From positions 1 to 64,000 of the forward strand of contig NZ_SGXE01000002.1 in assembly GCF_004216895.1 (NCBI RefSeq): a stretch of DNA of 64,000 nucleotides, given 5' to 3'. Below the pieces are notes generated by a model. That model had not been told where the DNA came from and searched no databases. It saw only the letters and a list, made by a program, of their open reading frames with translations. This document shows, one piece after another, positions 1 to 7,342 of the stretch (the first letter of the stretch is position 1; each line of letters begins with the position of its first letter). Source of the DNA: Aquimarina brevivitae (GTDB lineage Bacteria; Bacteroidota; Bacteroidia; Flavobacteriales; Flavobacteriaceae). The translations under genes and the position numbers were made by a program.

Positions 1-77
1 ATTTGCCAACATTTAAACACTTAAAAATCAACACTATGAGATAATTAAAAATAAAATATTAAATTAGAGAAACCGGA
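1..77. other. Left-edge intergenic piece with a GCCAAC core
   Basis: This AT-rich stretch lies beyond the stop of the first gene and is cut by the window. It contains GCCAAC at 4-9. On the minus strand that reads GTTGGCAAAT, the same hexamer and following A-rich bases found just before the secreted-protein gene at 2105-2872. It may be the recombination-proximal end of another cassette site whose gene lies off-window. The rest of the element is not visible, so this is a weak call. Confidence 0.3.
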
Positions 78-1421
78 CTAAGGCTTTTCATAGGAGCCAT
101 TGTTGGGCATAGTTATTTTTATAGGTTCAATTTCTTTGCATATATATCCTTGGTTTTCGGCAAAACTATCGGGTAAATTCATTAAGTATTTTCCTCTCAA
201 TTGCCATAAAATCAAAGTTCCGTCATTTAGGAAAATCCATCTCGAAAAGCTCCTTTTAGAATTTCGATACTCTGTCAATTCATAGAATATTGCATTTCCA
301 TACTTGCCATTGTATTTGTTTTTGTCAATTCCATTATCAACTAAATCTTCCTTAAAACTCTTTTCCGCTTCTTTACTCAAAGATTGAGATTTAACCCAAT
401 GTATTTCTCCCAAACAATTTTGACAATTCAAAGTGTACTTGTAGACAGGATTTTCTTTTAGTAATTCTATTAATTTATCTTTTTTGTCAATAATGTTTTT
501 TGGCGAGTTCAATAGTTTATTTGTTCCATAAATTGTGTAAAATTCTATGTTCTTTGAGACAGTAGAATCCTTTAAAGACATTTCAAGGCAAGTCCTACCA
601 AAATTTCCTCCCCATTCAATAGAGGACATATCAGTAATTTCTGCTTTTTTAATTTCAAATTCCTTTTCTAACAGCTTAAATGTACTTGAGTATTTATTTC
701 TGGCTTCAATGTAGTTCTCTTTATCCTCAATATATGCTCTGTGAATTTTCTCTATAAAGTGGTAATTAAAGTTATTTCCACTCAATCTCTTTTTATTACT
801 TTGTTTAATATTAGGTAATAAATCGGCAATTATTTCTGAAACTCTTTGATTATAAAGTTTTTGTCCTTTAAAATTCCAAGGAAGCATATAAGGATATTGT
901 CCATTTGTTGACAATGATAATGTGTCATTTTCTTTGATTAAATGAACATAAACTACGGGATAGTCATCAGTCCAATGTGAACCTTGAATTGTCCAAGCTA
1001 TTCGGTTAGCTTTTTTAAAGTCTTTTATGGTATTTATAGCGATTGAATCTATCTCTTTTGTAGTCTTTCTGTCATTTTTATATTCAATCCAAAGTTGTTC
1101 TGCATTTTGGTTAAGCCACAATGAATCCTTGCCAAAGAAAGTCAAAGGATTATTTCTTGAATCTGACGGGTTGTTTAGTAAATAGATAAGTTCAGAGATT
1201 GATTTAGAATCAACTTTTTTAAATGTCGAATCAGGTTTATTCAAAGCTGTGAGCAATAAATCATCTTTTTTGACTTGGTATTTATTGTCAAAATGTGACC
1301 ATCCACCATATACATCTCCTATCACTATTTTGTCCCAATCATTAATTTCATTCTTTTCCTGTCCAATTGCCATTTGGATTCCAAAAAGAAAGGTTAACAT
1401 GATTGAAATTGATTTGTTCAT
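78..1421 (-). CDS. Secreted protein of unknown function (cassette gene)
   Basis: The protein has 447 residues and I do not recognise its family. The start at 1421 gives a clear N-terminal signal peptide (MNKSISIMLTFLFGIQMAIG, then QEK), so export is likely. An upstream in-frame start at 1526 would run through the palindromic element and was rejected. The mature part is Lys/Asn/Glu-rich, has a CQNC pair near residue 330, and shows no transmembrane helix after the signal. It sits on the minus strand in line with the recombinase at 3909-5045. Only a few bases separate its start from a GTTGGGC core (1428-1434). The position suggests a mobile cassette cargo gene; function is unknown. Confidence 0.75.
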   Translation of the reverse strand: MNKSISIMLTFLFGIQMAIGQEKNEINDWDKIVIGDVYGGWSHFDNKYQVKKDDLLLTALNKPDSTFKKVDSKSISELIYLLNNPSDSRNNPLTFFGKDSLWLNQNAEQLWIEYKNDRKTTKEIDSIAINTIKDFKKANRIAWTIQGSHWTDDYPVVYVHLIKENDTLSLSTNGQYPYMLPWNFKGQKLYNQRVSEIIADLLPNIKQSNKKRLSGNNFNYHFIEKIHRAYIEDKENYIEARNKYSSTFKLLEKEFEIKKAEITDMSSIEWGGNFGRTCLEMSLKDSTVSKNIEFYTIYGTNKLLNSPKNIIDKKDKLIELLKENPVYKYTLNCQNCLGEIHWVKSQSLSKEAEKSFKEDLVDNGIDKNKYNGKYGNAIFYELTEYRNSKRSFSRWIFLNDGTLILWQLRGKYLMNLPDSFAENQGYICKEIEPIKITMPNNGSYEKP

Positions 1422-1427
1422 AATTAT

Positions 1428-1493
1428 GCCCAACGGCCCTGCTAAATGCCGTGACGAAGCAGTCGCAAGGCATGGACATTTAGCTTTTGTTGC
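1428..1493 (-). repeat. attC-like imperfect palindrome 3
   Basis: On the plus strand the element runs from GCCCAAC (1428-1434) to GTTGC (1489-1493). Inner arms GCTAAATG (1441-1448) and CATTTAGC (1477-1484) pair, and CAAC/GTTG pair outside them. Read on the minus strand, which is the cassette direction, it ends in GTTGGGC. That is a perfect match to the integron core GTTRRRY and stands directly before the 78-1421 gene. The opposite core is degenerate. Confidence 0.5.
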
Positions 1494-2028
1494 AGCTTCG
1501 TTTTTATTATTTTTTTTCAACGCCAAATATAGGCAAAATCACTTTTTCAGCACTTGAATCCAGAACTTTCGGCTTAAAAGCAGAACGAAAGTCGAACTTC
1601 TGAGATTTAAAGCCATACTTTTTTTTCAATCGCCAAAAATCTCCAGTCGAATTTGACAGCAAATCTGATTGATATTTTTCTGCAAAAACTCTGGTTTTGA
1701 GCGCCAATCAAGTCGAATTTAAAGCTTGGAGCAAAATCAATTTTAAACCGCCCAGATCTCAAGTCGAACTTGATGGCCAAGAGCTTTTGATTTAAAAAAA
1801 TCGCTATCAACTTCCGAAAAAATCGAAATCTATTTTTGCTAGAATCTAATGCGATTGCTTTGCAAAAAACTCATGCCCAAAAGCTGCTTTTAAGCCACTT
1901 TTTTAAATACTAATGAGCTGCAACGTTTAATATATGTGTCGTTGCAGGGCAAATTGTTACCCTGATTTTTGATTTTTCTAGGCATTGATTGCTTCCCGAA
2001 GCGTCGGGATTACTTTTGCAAGCATTGC
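1494..2028. other. Block without a convincing gene, with four GTCGAA(C/T)TT copies
   Basis: About 535 bp between two attC-like elements holds no ORF that I believe. The two overlapping minus-strand frames (1507-1707, 1607-1810) are short, low in complexity and have no recognisable start context. Four copies of GTCGAACTT or GTCGAATTT lie at 1591, 1646, 1712 and 1763, spaced 51-66 bp apart. A hairpin TCCCGAAGCGTCGGGA lies near 1993-2008. Bounded as it is, this may be an ORF-less or decayed cassette. Confidence 0.4.
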
Positions 2029-2097
2029 GCCTAACCAAATATACACAGACCATTGGATTAATCACTTAGTTGCTATGATCACATATATCTTGTTGGC
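2029..2097 (-). repeat. attC-like imperfect palindrome 2
   Basis: The plus strand runs from GCCTAAC (2029-2035) to GTTGGC (2092-2097). The arms AAATATACACAGACC and GATCACATATATCTT pair imperfectly, with bulged bases. In the cassette (minus) direction it begins GCCAAC and ends GTTAGGC, which matches GTTRRRY exactly. It lies eight bases past the stop of the 2105-2872 gene. Confidence 0.5.
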
Positions 2098-2104
2098 AAA
2101 TCGT

Positions 2105-2872
2105 TTATTTTTTTTCCAATTCAGTTATTAATTCCACATTTCTTTTTTCGATGATTGAAAGTTTGTCCGTTACATCATTAGATATTGGCTTATACCAAAC
2201 CTTTTTCGAGAAAAAATCTTGCCATTTCTTACTTTTAAATTCATATCCATAAGCGGCAAAAATTTCGTTTCTAATGATTGGTAGATTCTCCTTTTTCATC
2301 AACTGAAGATCTTTTTTAGAAAATAACTTGAATGAAGAATAGGGGTGATCTCTTCTTAGATCAATTTTTTGATATTTGGAATAACCAAAGTTTCCAATAG
2401 AATCTAAACTTTTAAATTCAAGTATTAGCTCCTCTTTTCTAAAGTCAGTTTCTCCACTGCAATCTTCTTCAATTTCGATGTTTTTTATAACAATTAGGTC
2501 TTCGGATTTAAAGATTAATTCTCTTGAACTTTGGAATGAACAGTCAGCCATTTCACTTTCAAATGCTGTTTCGGATATTCGATTACCATTCAAATCAAAC
2601 GTTGTCAATGTAGAACTTTGACACATTCCTCCAGCAAAACAGTCAAGATGAGTTGATAAGGCAATGAAATTATCAGTTTTAAGAACAACTTTATCCGTTA
2701 AAAGATCTCCGAATCTTTTGTCAGGTTTAAAATTGAAGTACTTGGATGCTAATTCTTGTGGTATACTTTTTTTATGTTCTTCGAAAAGATCAAGCAATTC
2801 ATCAAAATCGTTTTGTTGTCCAGAGGAAATAGATGAAACTAAGATAAAAAGTAGAATGCTTAATTTTTTCAT
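2105..2872 (-). CDS. Secreted protein of unknown function (cassette gene)
   Basis: The protein has 255 residues and no family I recognise. It opens with a signal peptide (MKKLSILLFILVSSISSG, then QQND), so it is probably periplasmic or exported. A cysteine cluster CFAGGMC appears near residue 78, and acidic and aromatic residues alternate through the rest as in beta-rich folds. The gene is bracketed by two attC-like palindromes: 2029-2097 beyond its stop and 2888-3015 before its start. Only about 15 bp lie between the GTTGGC end of the latter and the ATG. That spacing fits a single-gene cassette. No function is assigned. Confidence 0.75.
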   Translation of the reverse strand: MKKLSILLFILVSSISSGQQNDFDELLDLFEEHKKSIPQELASKYFNFKPDKRFGDLLTDKVVLKTDNFIALSTHLDCFAGGMCQSSTLTTFDLNGNRISETAFESEMADCSFQSSRELIFKSEDLIVIKNIEIEEDCSGETDFRKEELILEFKSLDSIGNFGYSKYQKIDLRRDHPYSSFKLFSKKDLQLMKKENLPIIRNEIFAAYGYEFKSKKWQDFFSKKVWYKPISNDVTDKLSIIEKRNVELITELEKK

Positions 2873-2887
2873 TCAGTTTTAATGTTT

Positions 2888-3015
2888 GCCAACGGTTTTG
2901 TGTATGGCTCGTTGTGGAAAATCAGCTATGATTTTCCGCCGTAACCGAAAGATAGTAAATTGCAATGAATTCCGATTAGGAATTCAGCCGCAATGAGCTA
3001 TACACGGTGTTAGGC
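2888..3015 (-). repeat. attC-like imperfect palindrome 1 (best example)
   Basis: The plus strand runs from GCCAACGG (2888-2895) to GTTAGGC (3009-3015). Outer arms TGTGTATGGCTCGTTG and CAATGAGCTATACACGG pair with bulges. Inside are two further hairpins, GGAAAATCA/TGATTTTCC (about 2917-2938) and GAATTCC/GGAATTC (about 2967-2985). In the cassette direction it begins GCCTAAC, a perfect RYYYAAC, and ends GTTGGC. The length of 128 bp lies within the known attC size range. Confidence 0.6.
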
Positions 3016-3024
3016 ACAGTTATT

Positions 3025-3363
3025 TTATTTCGTTGTTTTTAAATGTTTTATATAATTATTTAAAAGTCCTTTTATTTGTTCAGATGCGACTGGATTCGCA
3101 GAATGAACTTTAAATTCTAAATTCCGCAAATCAAGTCCAGATTCATAAACTAACCATTTCGCACAAGCCAGTCCGTCCAAAGCGACGATTCCGTTTTTGT
3201 CAAGTCCGAGGTCATTGTCAAAACTTATATAATTCGGCAATCCATTTTCTGTTATGTAAGCAACAAATTCGTCATAAGTCCGAACTATATCGAATTCAGA
3301 TTCCATTGATTTATCATAAATCATTTCGATAGTCCTAACGTCATCTAAAAACAGTTTTTTCAT
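3025..3363 (-). CDS. Cyclic-phosphate-processing receiver-domain (cPRD-like) protein
   Basis: This 112-residue protein begins MKKLFLDDVRT and carries SFDNDLG near residue 48 and HSANPVASEQI near residue 88. That spacing, LFLDDVR / SFDxDLG / HSxNP, is what I know for the cyclic-phosphate-processing receiver-like domain. It has a CheY-like fold with acidic residues in the first strand and is tied in earlier comparative work to RNA-end or cyclic-nucleotide processing in conflict systems. It has no signal peptide, so it is cytoplasmic. The gene starts 7 bp after the lipoprotein gene at 3371-3847 with no element between, so the two would move as one cassette. The family call is from motif memory. 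Confidence 0.65.
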   Translation of the reverse strand: MKKLFLDDVRTIEMIYDKSMESEFDIVRTYDEFVAYITENGLPNYISFDNDLGLDKNGIVALDGLACAKWLVYESGLDLRNLEFKVHSANPVASEQIKGLLNNYIKHLKTTK

Positions 3364-3370
3364 TTCGTTC

Positions 3371-3847
3371 TTATTCTGGGATTGGGTCTCCTTCTCCTGG
3401 ATTTAATATTGAAAACGCCCAATCCGCAGATTTAGGTACATTTAATTTTTCGAGCCACTCTCCACCTAATCCAGCTACTTGAATTTTATTGTCAATCACT
3501 TCTAATCCTTCTGTTTCTCCAAAGAAGAATTGAATTCCGTTATCAAGTGCAATACCCATTGTGTCAGGTATTTTAAATACATAACTTTCGTTAGGCTTAA
3601 TTGTCACTTTTTCATTAGCACTTATCGAATTTGAAGTTTCATTGAAAATAAAGATATTGTAAACCTTTCCTGTCACATTATATGTTTCAGGTTCGATAGT
3701 TTCTCCGCTATAATTTGGGTTGATATAAATCTTATTATTTTGTGTGTCTTCGCTCTCGTTTGATTTATTTTCCGTTTGTGATTTACATTGGAAAAATGAA
3801 ATTGAGATAAATGCCACAATGTAAACTAAATACTTTCTGTTTTTCAT
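3371..3847 (-). CDS. Small lipoprotein of unknown function (first cassette gene)
   Basis: The protein has 158 residues. The start at 3847 gives MKNRKYLVYIVAFISISFFQ followed by C, a plausible lipoprotein signal with Cys at residue 21. The upstream in-frame start at 3880 lies inside the attI-like site and was rejected. The mature region is Asn/Glu-rich, then becomes beta-rich; I do not recognise it. It is the first gene after the recombinase and its attI-like site, with GTTAGGC at 3860-3866 about 12 bp before its ATG. It is probably cotranscribed with the receiver-like gene at 3025-3363. Confidence 0.65.
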   Translation of the reverse strand: MKNRKYLVYIVAFISISFFQCKSQTENKSNESEDTQNNKIYINPNYSGETIEPETYNVTGKVYNIFIFNETSNSISANEKVTIKPNESYVFKIPDTMGIALDNGIQFFFGETEGLEVIDNKIQVAGLGGEWLEKLNVPKSADWAFSILNPGEGDPIPE

Positions 3848-3859
3848 TTTTCTAATTGT

Positions 3860-3894
3860 GCCTAACGTAGGAATAAACACACCGGTGTGTTTAT
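3860..3894 (-). other. attI-like site: GTTAGGC core beside a 22-bp perfect palindrome
   Basis: GCCTAACG at 3860-3867 (minus strand CGTTAGGC) is followed by a perfect 22-bp palindrome at 3873-3894 centred on ACACCGGTGT. It lies between the stop of the recombinase and the first cassette gene. It has one core site and no partner core, as expected of attI and not of attC. The palindrome could also act as a transcription terminator for the recombinase, but no T tract follows on the minus strand. Confidence 0.45.
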
Positions 3895-3908
3895 ATCCTT
3901 TATCTTTT

Positions 3909-5045
3909 TTACAAATCTAATGGATTTTTTATCATTCTAAAGCTATTGGTAGCCACATGGGTATAGATTTCGGTTGTTTTGCTAGAGCTATGCCCCAATA
4001 ATGCCTGGATATATCGTAGGTCCGTACCTTGCTCTAACAGGTGGGTCGCGAAACTATGCCTTAGCGTATGTGGGGTTACGCTTTGGGTAATACCGGCCTT
4101 TTGACTTGCGCTGTTAACGATTTTTGCTACACTTGCACTAGAGTATGGTTGACCAGGAGCCCCCTCAAAAACATAGGTTTGGGGTTTCCACGCTTTATAA
4201 TAGGATCTTAATTCTTTTAGTACGGTGGCTGATAGTAGCGTATACCGATCCTTATTACCCTTAGCCTGTATGACATGGATCAACATGCGCTGACTGTCAA
4301 TGTCAGTGAGTTTTAAGTTAAGTAGCTCACTTCTTCGTAATCCAGCAGAGTAGAGCAGACTTAAAATGCACCTGTGCTTAAGGTTATTGGTCTTATCTAT
4401 CATGGAAAGTACCGCAGCTTTTGATATCACCTTTGGTAACTTTCGCTGTTTTCGTGGTCGCTCAACTGCATAGAACCTATTGGGCATTCCAAGTACGATT
4501 TCATAATAGAATTTAATACAGTTAATCGCTAAATTAATATACGAATTGGACTTTTTTTCTTGATGCAAATACCGTATATAACTTCGTATGTCATTTTCGG
4601 ATAGACTATCGATTTCAATGTCTGCAAAATGCTCCATAAAAGTTTCAAAAGCGCTGATATAGCTTTTAATGGTATTTTTAGAATAGCGTTTTATGATTAG
4701 CTTTTGGATATAAGCTTCAGGACAATTCCGCTTTTTTTGGAGCTGTTGTTGCCTAAAATTTTGGGATACTTCTGGATTGTCCCGCTGTATAATTCTGTTT
4801 TTAAAAAAATAATTGCAATTGATCCAAGCGATACCGCTAAAGGTTTCAAAAATTAGGTTTAGATTTTTCTTGGTGTTTTCAATATAAAACATACCATAAA
4901 CAGGGCTCCACGCTGCATTTGGCAACGTCTTGATGAGGGCTTCCAATACCTTATCGGAATAAAAGAGTAATCCAATCATTTTTTGTTGATCGATATAGAG
5001 ATGCTTTAAGGTGATATGTTTATGAGGATGCTGCACGTCGCTCAA
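3909..5045 (-). CDS. IntI/Xer-type tyrosine recombinase with an extra N-terminal domain
   Basis: This 378-residue site-specific recombinase shows all catalytic residues: Arg237 (AGLRRSE), Lys262 (AKGNKD), His326-x-x-Arg329 (PHTLRHSFATHLL), His352 (LLGHSS) and the nucleophile Tyr361 (IYTHV). The C-terminal half, with AGIT, TPHTLRHSFAT, LLGHS and a PLDL end, reads much like integron integrases. The insert that marks true IntI between the Lys patch and HxxR is absent. Residues 110-200 form the SAM-like core-binding domain. Residues 1-100 (IGLLFYSDKVLEALIKTLPN, then AAWSP) are an added domain I have seen in other flavobacterial recombinases. Orphan genes separated by attC-like palindromes follow in the same orientation. 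Confidence 0.85.
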   Translation of the reverse strand: MSDVQHPHKHITLKHLYIDQQKMIGLLFYSDKVLEALIKTLPNAAWSPVYGMFYIENTKKNLNLIFETFSGIAWINCNYFFKNRIIQRDNPEVSQNFRQQQLQKKRNCPEAYIQKLIIKRYSKNTIKSYISAFETFMEHFADIEIDSLSENDIRSYIRYLHQEKKSNSYINLAINCIKFYYEIVLGMPNRFYAVERPRKQRKLPKVISKAAVLSMIDKTNNLKHRCILSLLYSAGLRRSELLNLKLTDIDSQRMLIHVIQAKGNKDRYTLLSATVLKELRSYYKAWKPQTYVFEGAPGQPYSSASVAKIVNSASQKAGITQSVTPHTLRHSFATHLLEQGTDLRYIQALLGHSSSKTTEIYTHVATNSFRMIKNPLDL

Positions 5046-5086
5046 AAATCAACGAATTTGGGATATACTACAAACAAAAGCGTCGA

Positions 5087-5111
5087 ATTAAACGTTTAAT
5101 AAACGTTTAAT
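5087..5111. promoter_or_regulatory. Tandem AAACGTTT palindromes (candidate operator)
   Basis: The perfect palindrome ATTAAACGTTTAAT (5087-5100) is followed at once by ATAAACGTTTAAT (5099-5111). The centres are 11 bp apart, one helical turn. The pair lies in the 122-bp gap between the divergent recombinase (start 5045) and the zinc-finger gene (start 5168). It is therefore well placed to be an operator for either or both. The cognate regulator is not known. Confidence 0.45.
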
Positions 5112-5167
5112 TTGATGGATAGGTAACATTTGGCTACTAAAGTACACTATACTTGTAAATAGTAGTT

Positions 5168-5542
5168 ATGGAACGAAAATGTGTCTATTGTAAAGAAATT
5201 TTTGAAGGGAGAGTCGATAAAAAGTATTGTTCTGCATACTGTCGATCCGCCTGGTATTATCACCAACATAAAGAAAATAAAAACACGCAGTTTAAAAAGA
5301 TCGACCGACAGTTAAAACAGAATCGAAAATTGCTCAAAAATTATAACAAAGCCGGGTTGGCCACAATACGAAAAGAAACGCTACTTGCCGAGGGATTTAA
5401 CCCCAATTACTTTACCCACTACTGGAAAAATAAAAAAGGAGAGGTGTATTTGTTCTGTTATGAGTTTGGATTTCTGTCAACCGTTCAAAACGGAAAACAA
5501 AAATACCTGCTTATCCAATGGCAATCCTATACGGGCAACTAA
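5168..5542 (+). CDS. Small zinc-finger protein of unknown function
   Basis: The protein has 124 residues. The N-terminus carries Cys5, Cys8, Cys21 and Cys25 (CVYC and CSAYC), a treble-clef or zinc-ribbon-like metal site. A basic, Gln/Asn/Lys-rich segment follows at 35-60, then a compact tail with aromatic residues (HYWKNKKGEVYLFCYEFGF). Similar short proteins with a Cys4 head are common in Flavobacteriaceae, but I know of no assigned role. It is divergent from the recombinase, sharing the gap that contains the AAACGTTT palindromes, so common control is possible. A nucleic-acid-binding role is plausible from the zinc site and basic segment only. Confidence 0.7.
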   Translation: MERKCVYCKEIFEGRVDKKYCSAYCRSAWYYHQHKENKNTQFKKIDRQLKQNRKLLKNYNKAGLATIRKETLLAEGFNPNYFTHYWKNKKGEVYLFCYEFGFLSTVQNGKQKYLLIQWQSYTGN

Positions 5543-5629
5543 ACTTTTAGAAAACCATAAGAAACTTATACGTTTTAATCTGTATTTTTAGCTTTTGAAT
5601 AAAAATCATCAATAAACTCAACAATTCAC

Positions 5630-7255
5630 ATGAAAAATTTCGTAGTGGCGCTGAGCGCCTTGCTTTTTTTAGCGGCTTGTCAAACGCCCAAAGAAAAGGT
5701 AGATCTTTTAGTACATAATGCAGTAGTCTATACCGTAGACGATACCCAACCCAAAGCAGAGGCCTTTGTGGTTAAAGACGGTAAATTTGTGGCCATAGGT
5801 GCCGGTAAAACGCTTAAAGAATCTTTTGAAGCAACAGAAGTAGTCGACGCCCAGGGCAAAACCATTGTACCAGGACTTATCGATGCCCATTGTCATTTTT
5901 ATAATTTAGGCTTACAACTCCAAAAAGTAGATCTTACCGGTACCAAGAGTTATCAAGAGGTGTTGGATCGCATTGTAGCCTTCCAAAAAGAAAAAAATGT
6001 ACCTTTTATTACCGGTCGCGGTTGGGATCAAAACGATTGGGCCATAAAGGAATTTCCCACCAAAGATAAACTAGATAGCCTGTTTCCGGATACACCGGTT
6101 GCGGTAACCCGAGTAGATGGACACGCGTATTTGGCAAACCAAAAGGCTTTGGATCTTGCTGGGATTACCGTGGATACTAAGGTAGCAGGAGGCGAAATCG
6201 TTATCCAGGAGGGTGAACTAACAGGAGTCTTAATCGATAACCCAATGGCTATGGTATCGGCGATCATTCCTCAGCCTTCCTTACAAGAGCAGATCAATGG
6301 ATTAAAGGAAGCCGAGAAGATTAACTTTAGTTATGGATTAACCACGGTGGATGATGCGGGTTTAAGTCCATCGGCCATTGCACTCATTGATAGCTTACAG
6401 CAAAACAATGAATTGCAAATCCGGGTGTATGCTATGGTGAGCAATGTACCCGCGTATGTAGAGCAATACCTGGATGAAGGACCTTACAAAACAGAGCGTT
6501 TAAATGTGTCTTCCTTTAAAGTATATGCAGACGGGGCACTTGGCTCTAGAGGTGCCGTATTAAAAGCTCCGTATAGCGACAAAGAAAATCATTATGGGGC
6601 TATGGTTATTGGTGTAGATCAATTTAAAACGCTGGCACAGCGATTAGCAAAATCGCCTTTTCAGATGAATACCCACGCCATTGGTGATTCTGCCAATGCG
6701 GTGGTGATCAACACCTATTACGATGTGTTGAAAGATCAAAAAGATCGTCGCTGGCGTGTAGAACACGCTCAGGTGGTTGCCCCAGAGGAGTTTGAAGCCC
6801 TGGATGATAACTTAGTAATGAGTGTACAACCTACCCACGCTACCAGTGATATGTATTGGGCAGAGGATCGCTTAGGTGAGGAGCGCGTGCAGGGTGCTTA
6901 TGCCTATAAGACATTATTGGATAAAACAGGTAAACTGGCACTAGGTACGGATTACCCGGTAGAAAATGTAAGTCCTTTTTATACCTTTTATGCGGCAGTT
7001 GCCCGTAAGGATTTAGAGCACTATCCTGAGGGTGGTTTTCAAATGAAAGATGCACTGACCCGAGAAGAAGCGTTAAAAGGAATGACACTATGGGCAGCCT
7101 ATAGTAATTTTGAAGAAAAAGAAAAGGGCAGCATCACCGCTGGTAAATTAGCGGATTTTGTGATCCTGGAACAGGATATGATGACGGCTCCAGAGCAGCA
7201 ATTGCCCAATATCAAAGTTAATGCTACGTATCTCAACGGGGTAAAGGTGTATTAA
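5630..7255 (+). CDS. Amidohydrolase family 3 lipoprotein (YtcJ-like)
   Basis: This 541-residue metal-dependent amidohydrolase begins with a lipoprotein signal (MKNFVVALSALLFLAAC; acylated Cys17), so it should sit in a membrane facing the periplasm. The metal ligands of the amidohydrolase fold are visible: HCH at 87-89 (GLIDAHCHF), a middle Lys strand (SFKVYADGALGSR), HAIGD near 350 and GTDYPVE near 440. This pattern is the Amidohydro_3 / YtcJ group, whose members hydrolyse amide or formyl bonds; the substrate here is not known. The gene stands alone, and a bidirectional hairpin terminator at 7282-7323 separates it from the convergent metalloprotease. Confidence 0.88.
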   Translation: MKNFVVALSALLFLAACQTPKEKVDLLVHNAVVYTVDDTQPKAEAFVVKDGKFVAIGAGKTLKESFEATEVVDAQGKTIVPGLIDAHCHFYNLGLQLQKVDLTGTKSYQEVLDRIVAFQKEKNVPFITGRGWDQNDWAIKEFPTKDKLDSLFPDTPVAVTRVDGHAYLANQKALDLAGITVDTKVAGGEIVIQEGELTGVLIDNPMAMVSAIIPQPSLQEQINGLKEAEKINFSYGLTTVDDAGLSPSAIALIDSLQQNNELQIRVYAMVSNVPAYVEQYLDEGPYKTERLNVSSFKVYADGALGSRGAVLKAPYSDKENHYGAMVIGVDQFKTLAQRLAKSPFQMNTHAIGDSANAVVINTYYDVLKDQKDRRWRVEHAQVVAPEEFEALDDNLVMSVQPTHATSDMYWAEDRLGEERVQGAYAYKTLLDKTGKLALGTDYPVENVSPFYTFYAAVARKDLEHYPEGGFQMKDALTREEALKGMTLWAAYSNFEEKEKGSITAGKLADFVILEQDMMTAPEQQLPNIKVNATYLNGVKVY

Positions 7256-7281
7256 CACCTGGTAAAATAATAAAATAAACG

Positions 7282-7323
7282 TAAGGTTGCCCATAATTCG
7301 CTTTGGCGATAAAGGCAACCTTA
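7282..7323. terminator. Bidirectional terminator
   Basis: TAAGGTTGCC (7282-7291) pairs perfectly with GGCAACCTTA (7314-7323) across a 22-nt loop. It lies between convergent genes, with T-rich DNA after it on the plus strand and A-rich DNA before it, so it can serve both. Confidence 0.7.
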
Positions 7324-7342
7324 GTTTATTTAGGTCAATGGG

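Noticed and set aside
101-115. GTTGGGCATAG inside the 78-1421 gene as a cassette core
   Set aside because: It is in coding sequence near the C-terminus, and no pairing arm is visible around it; chance match.
1249-1557. Plus-strand ORF of 102 residues
   Set aside because: It runs antisense through the signal-peptide region of the 78-1421 gene and across an attC-like palindrome, with no family features.
1507-1810. Two overlapping minus-strand ORFs (66 and 67 residues)
   Set aside because: Low complexity, mutually overlapping, and their KFD repeats simply reflect the GTCGAA DNA repeats.
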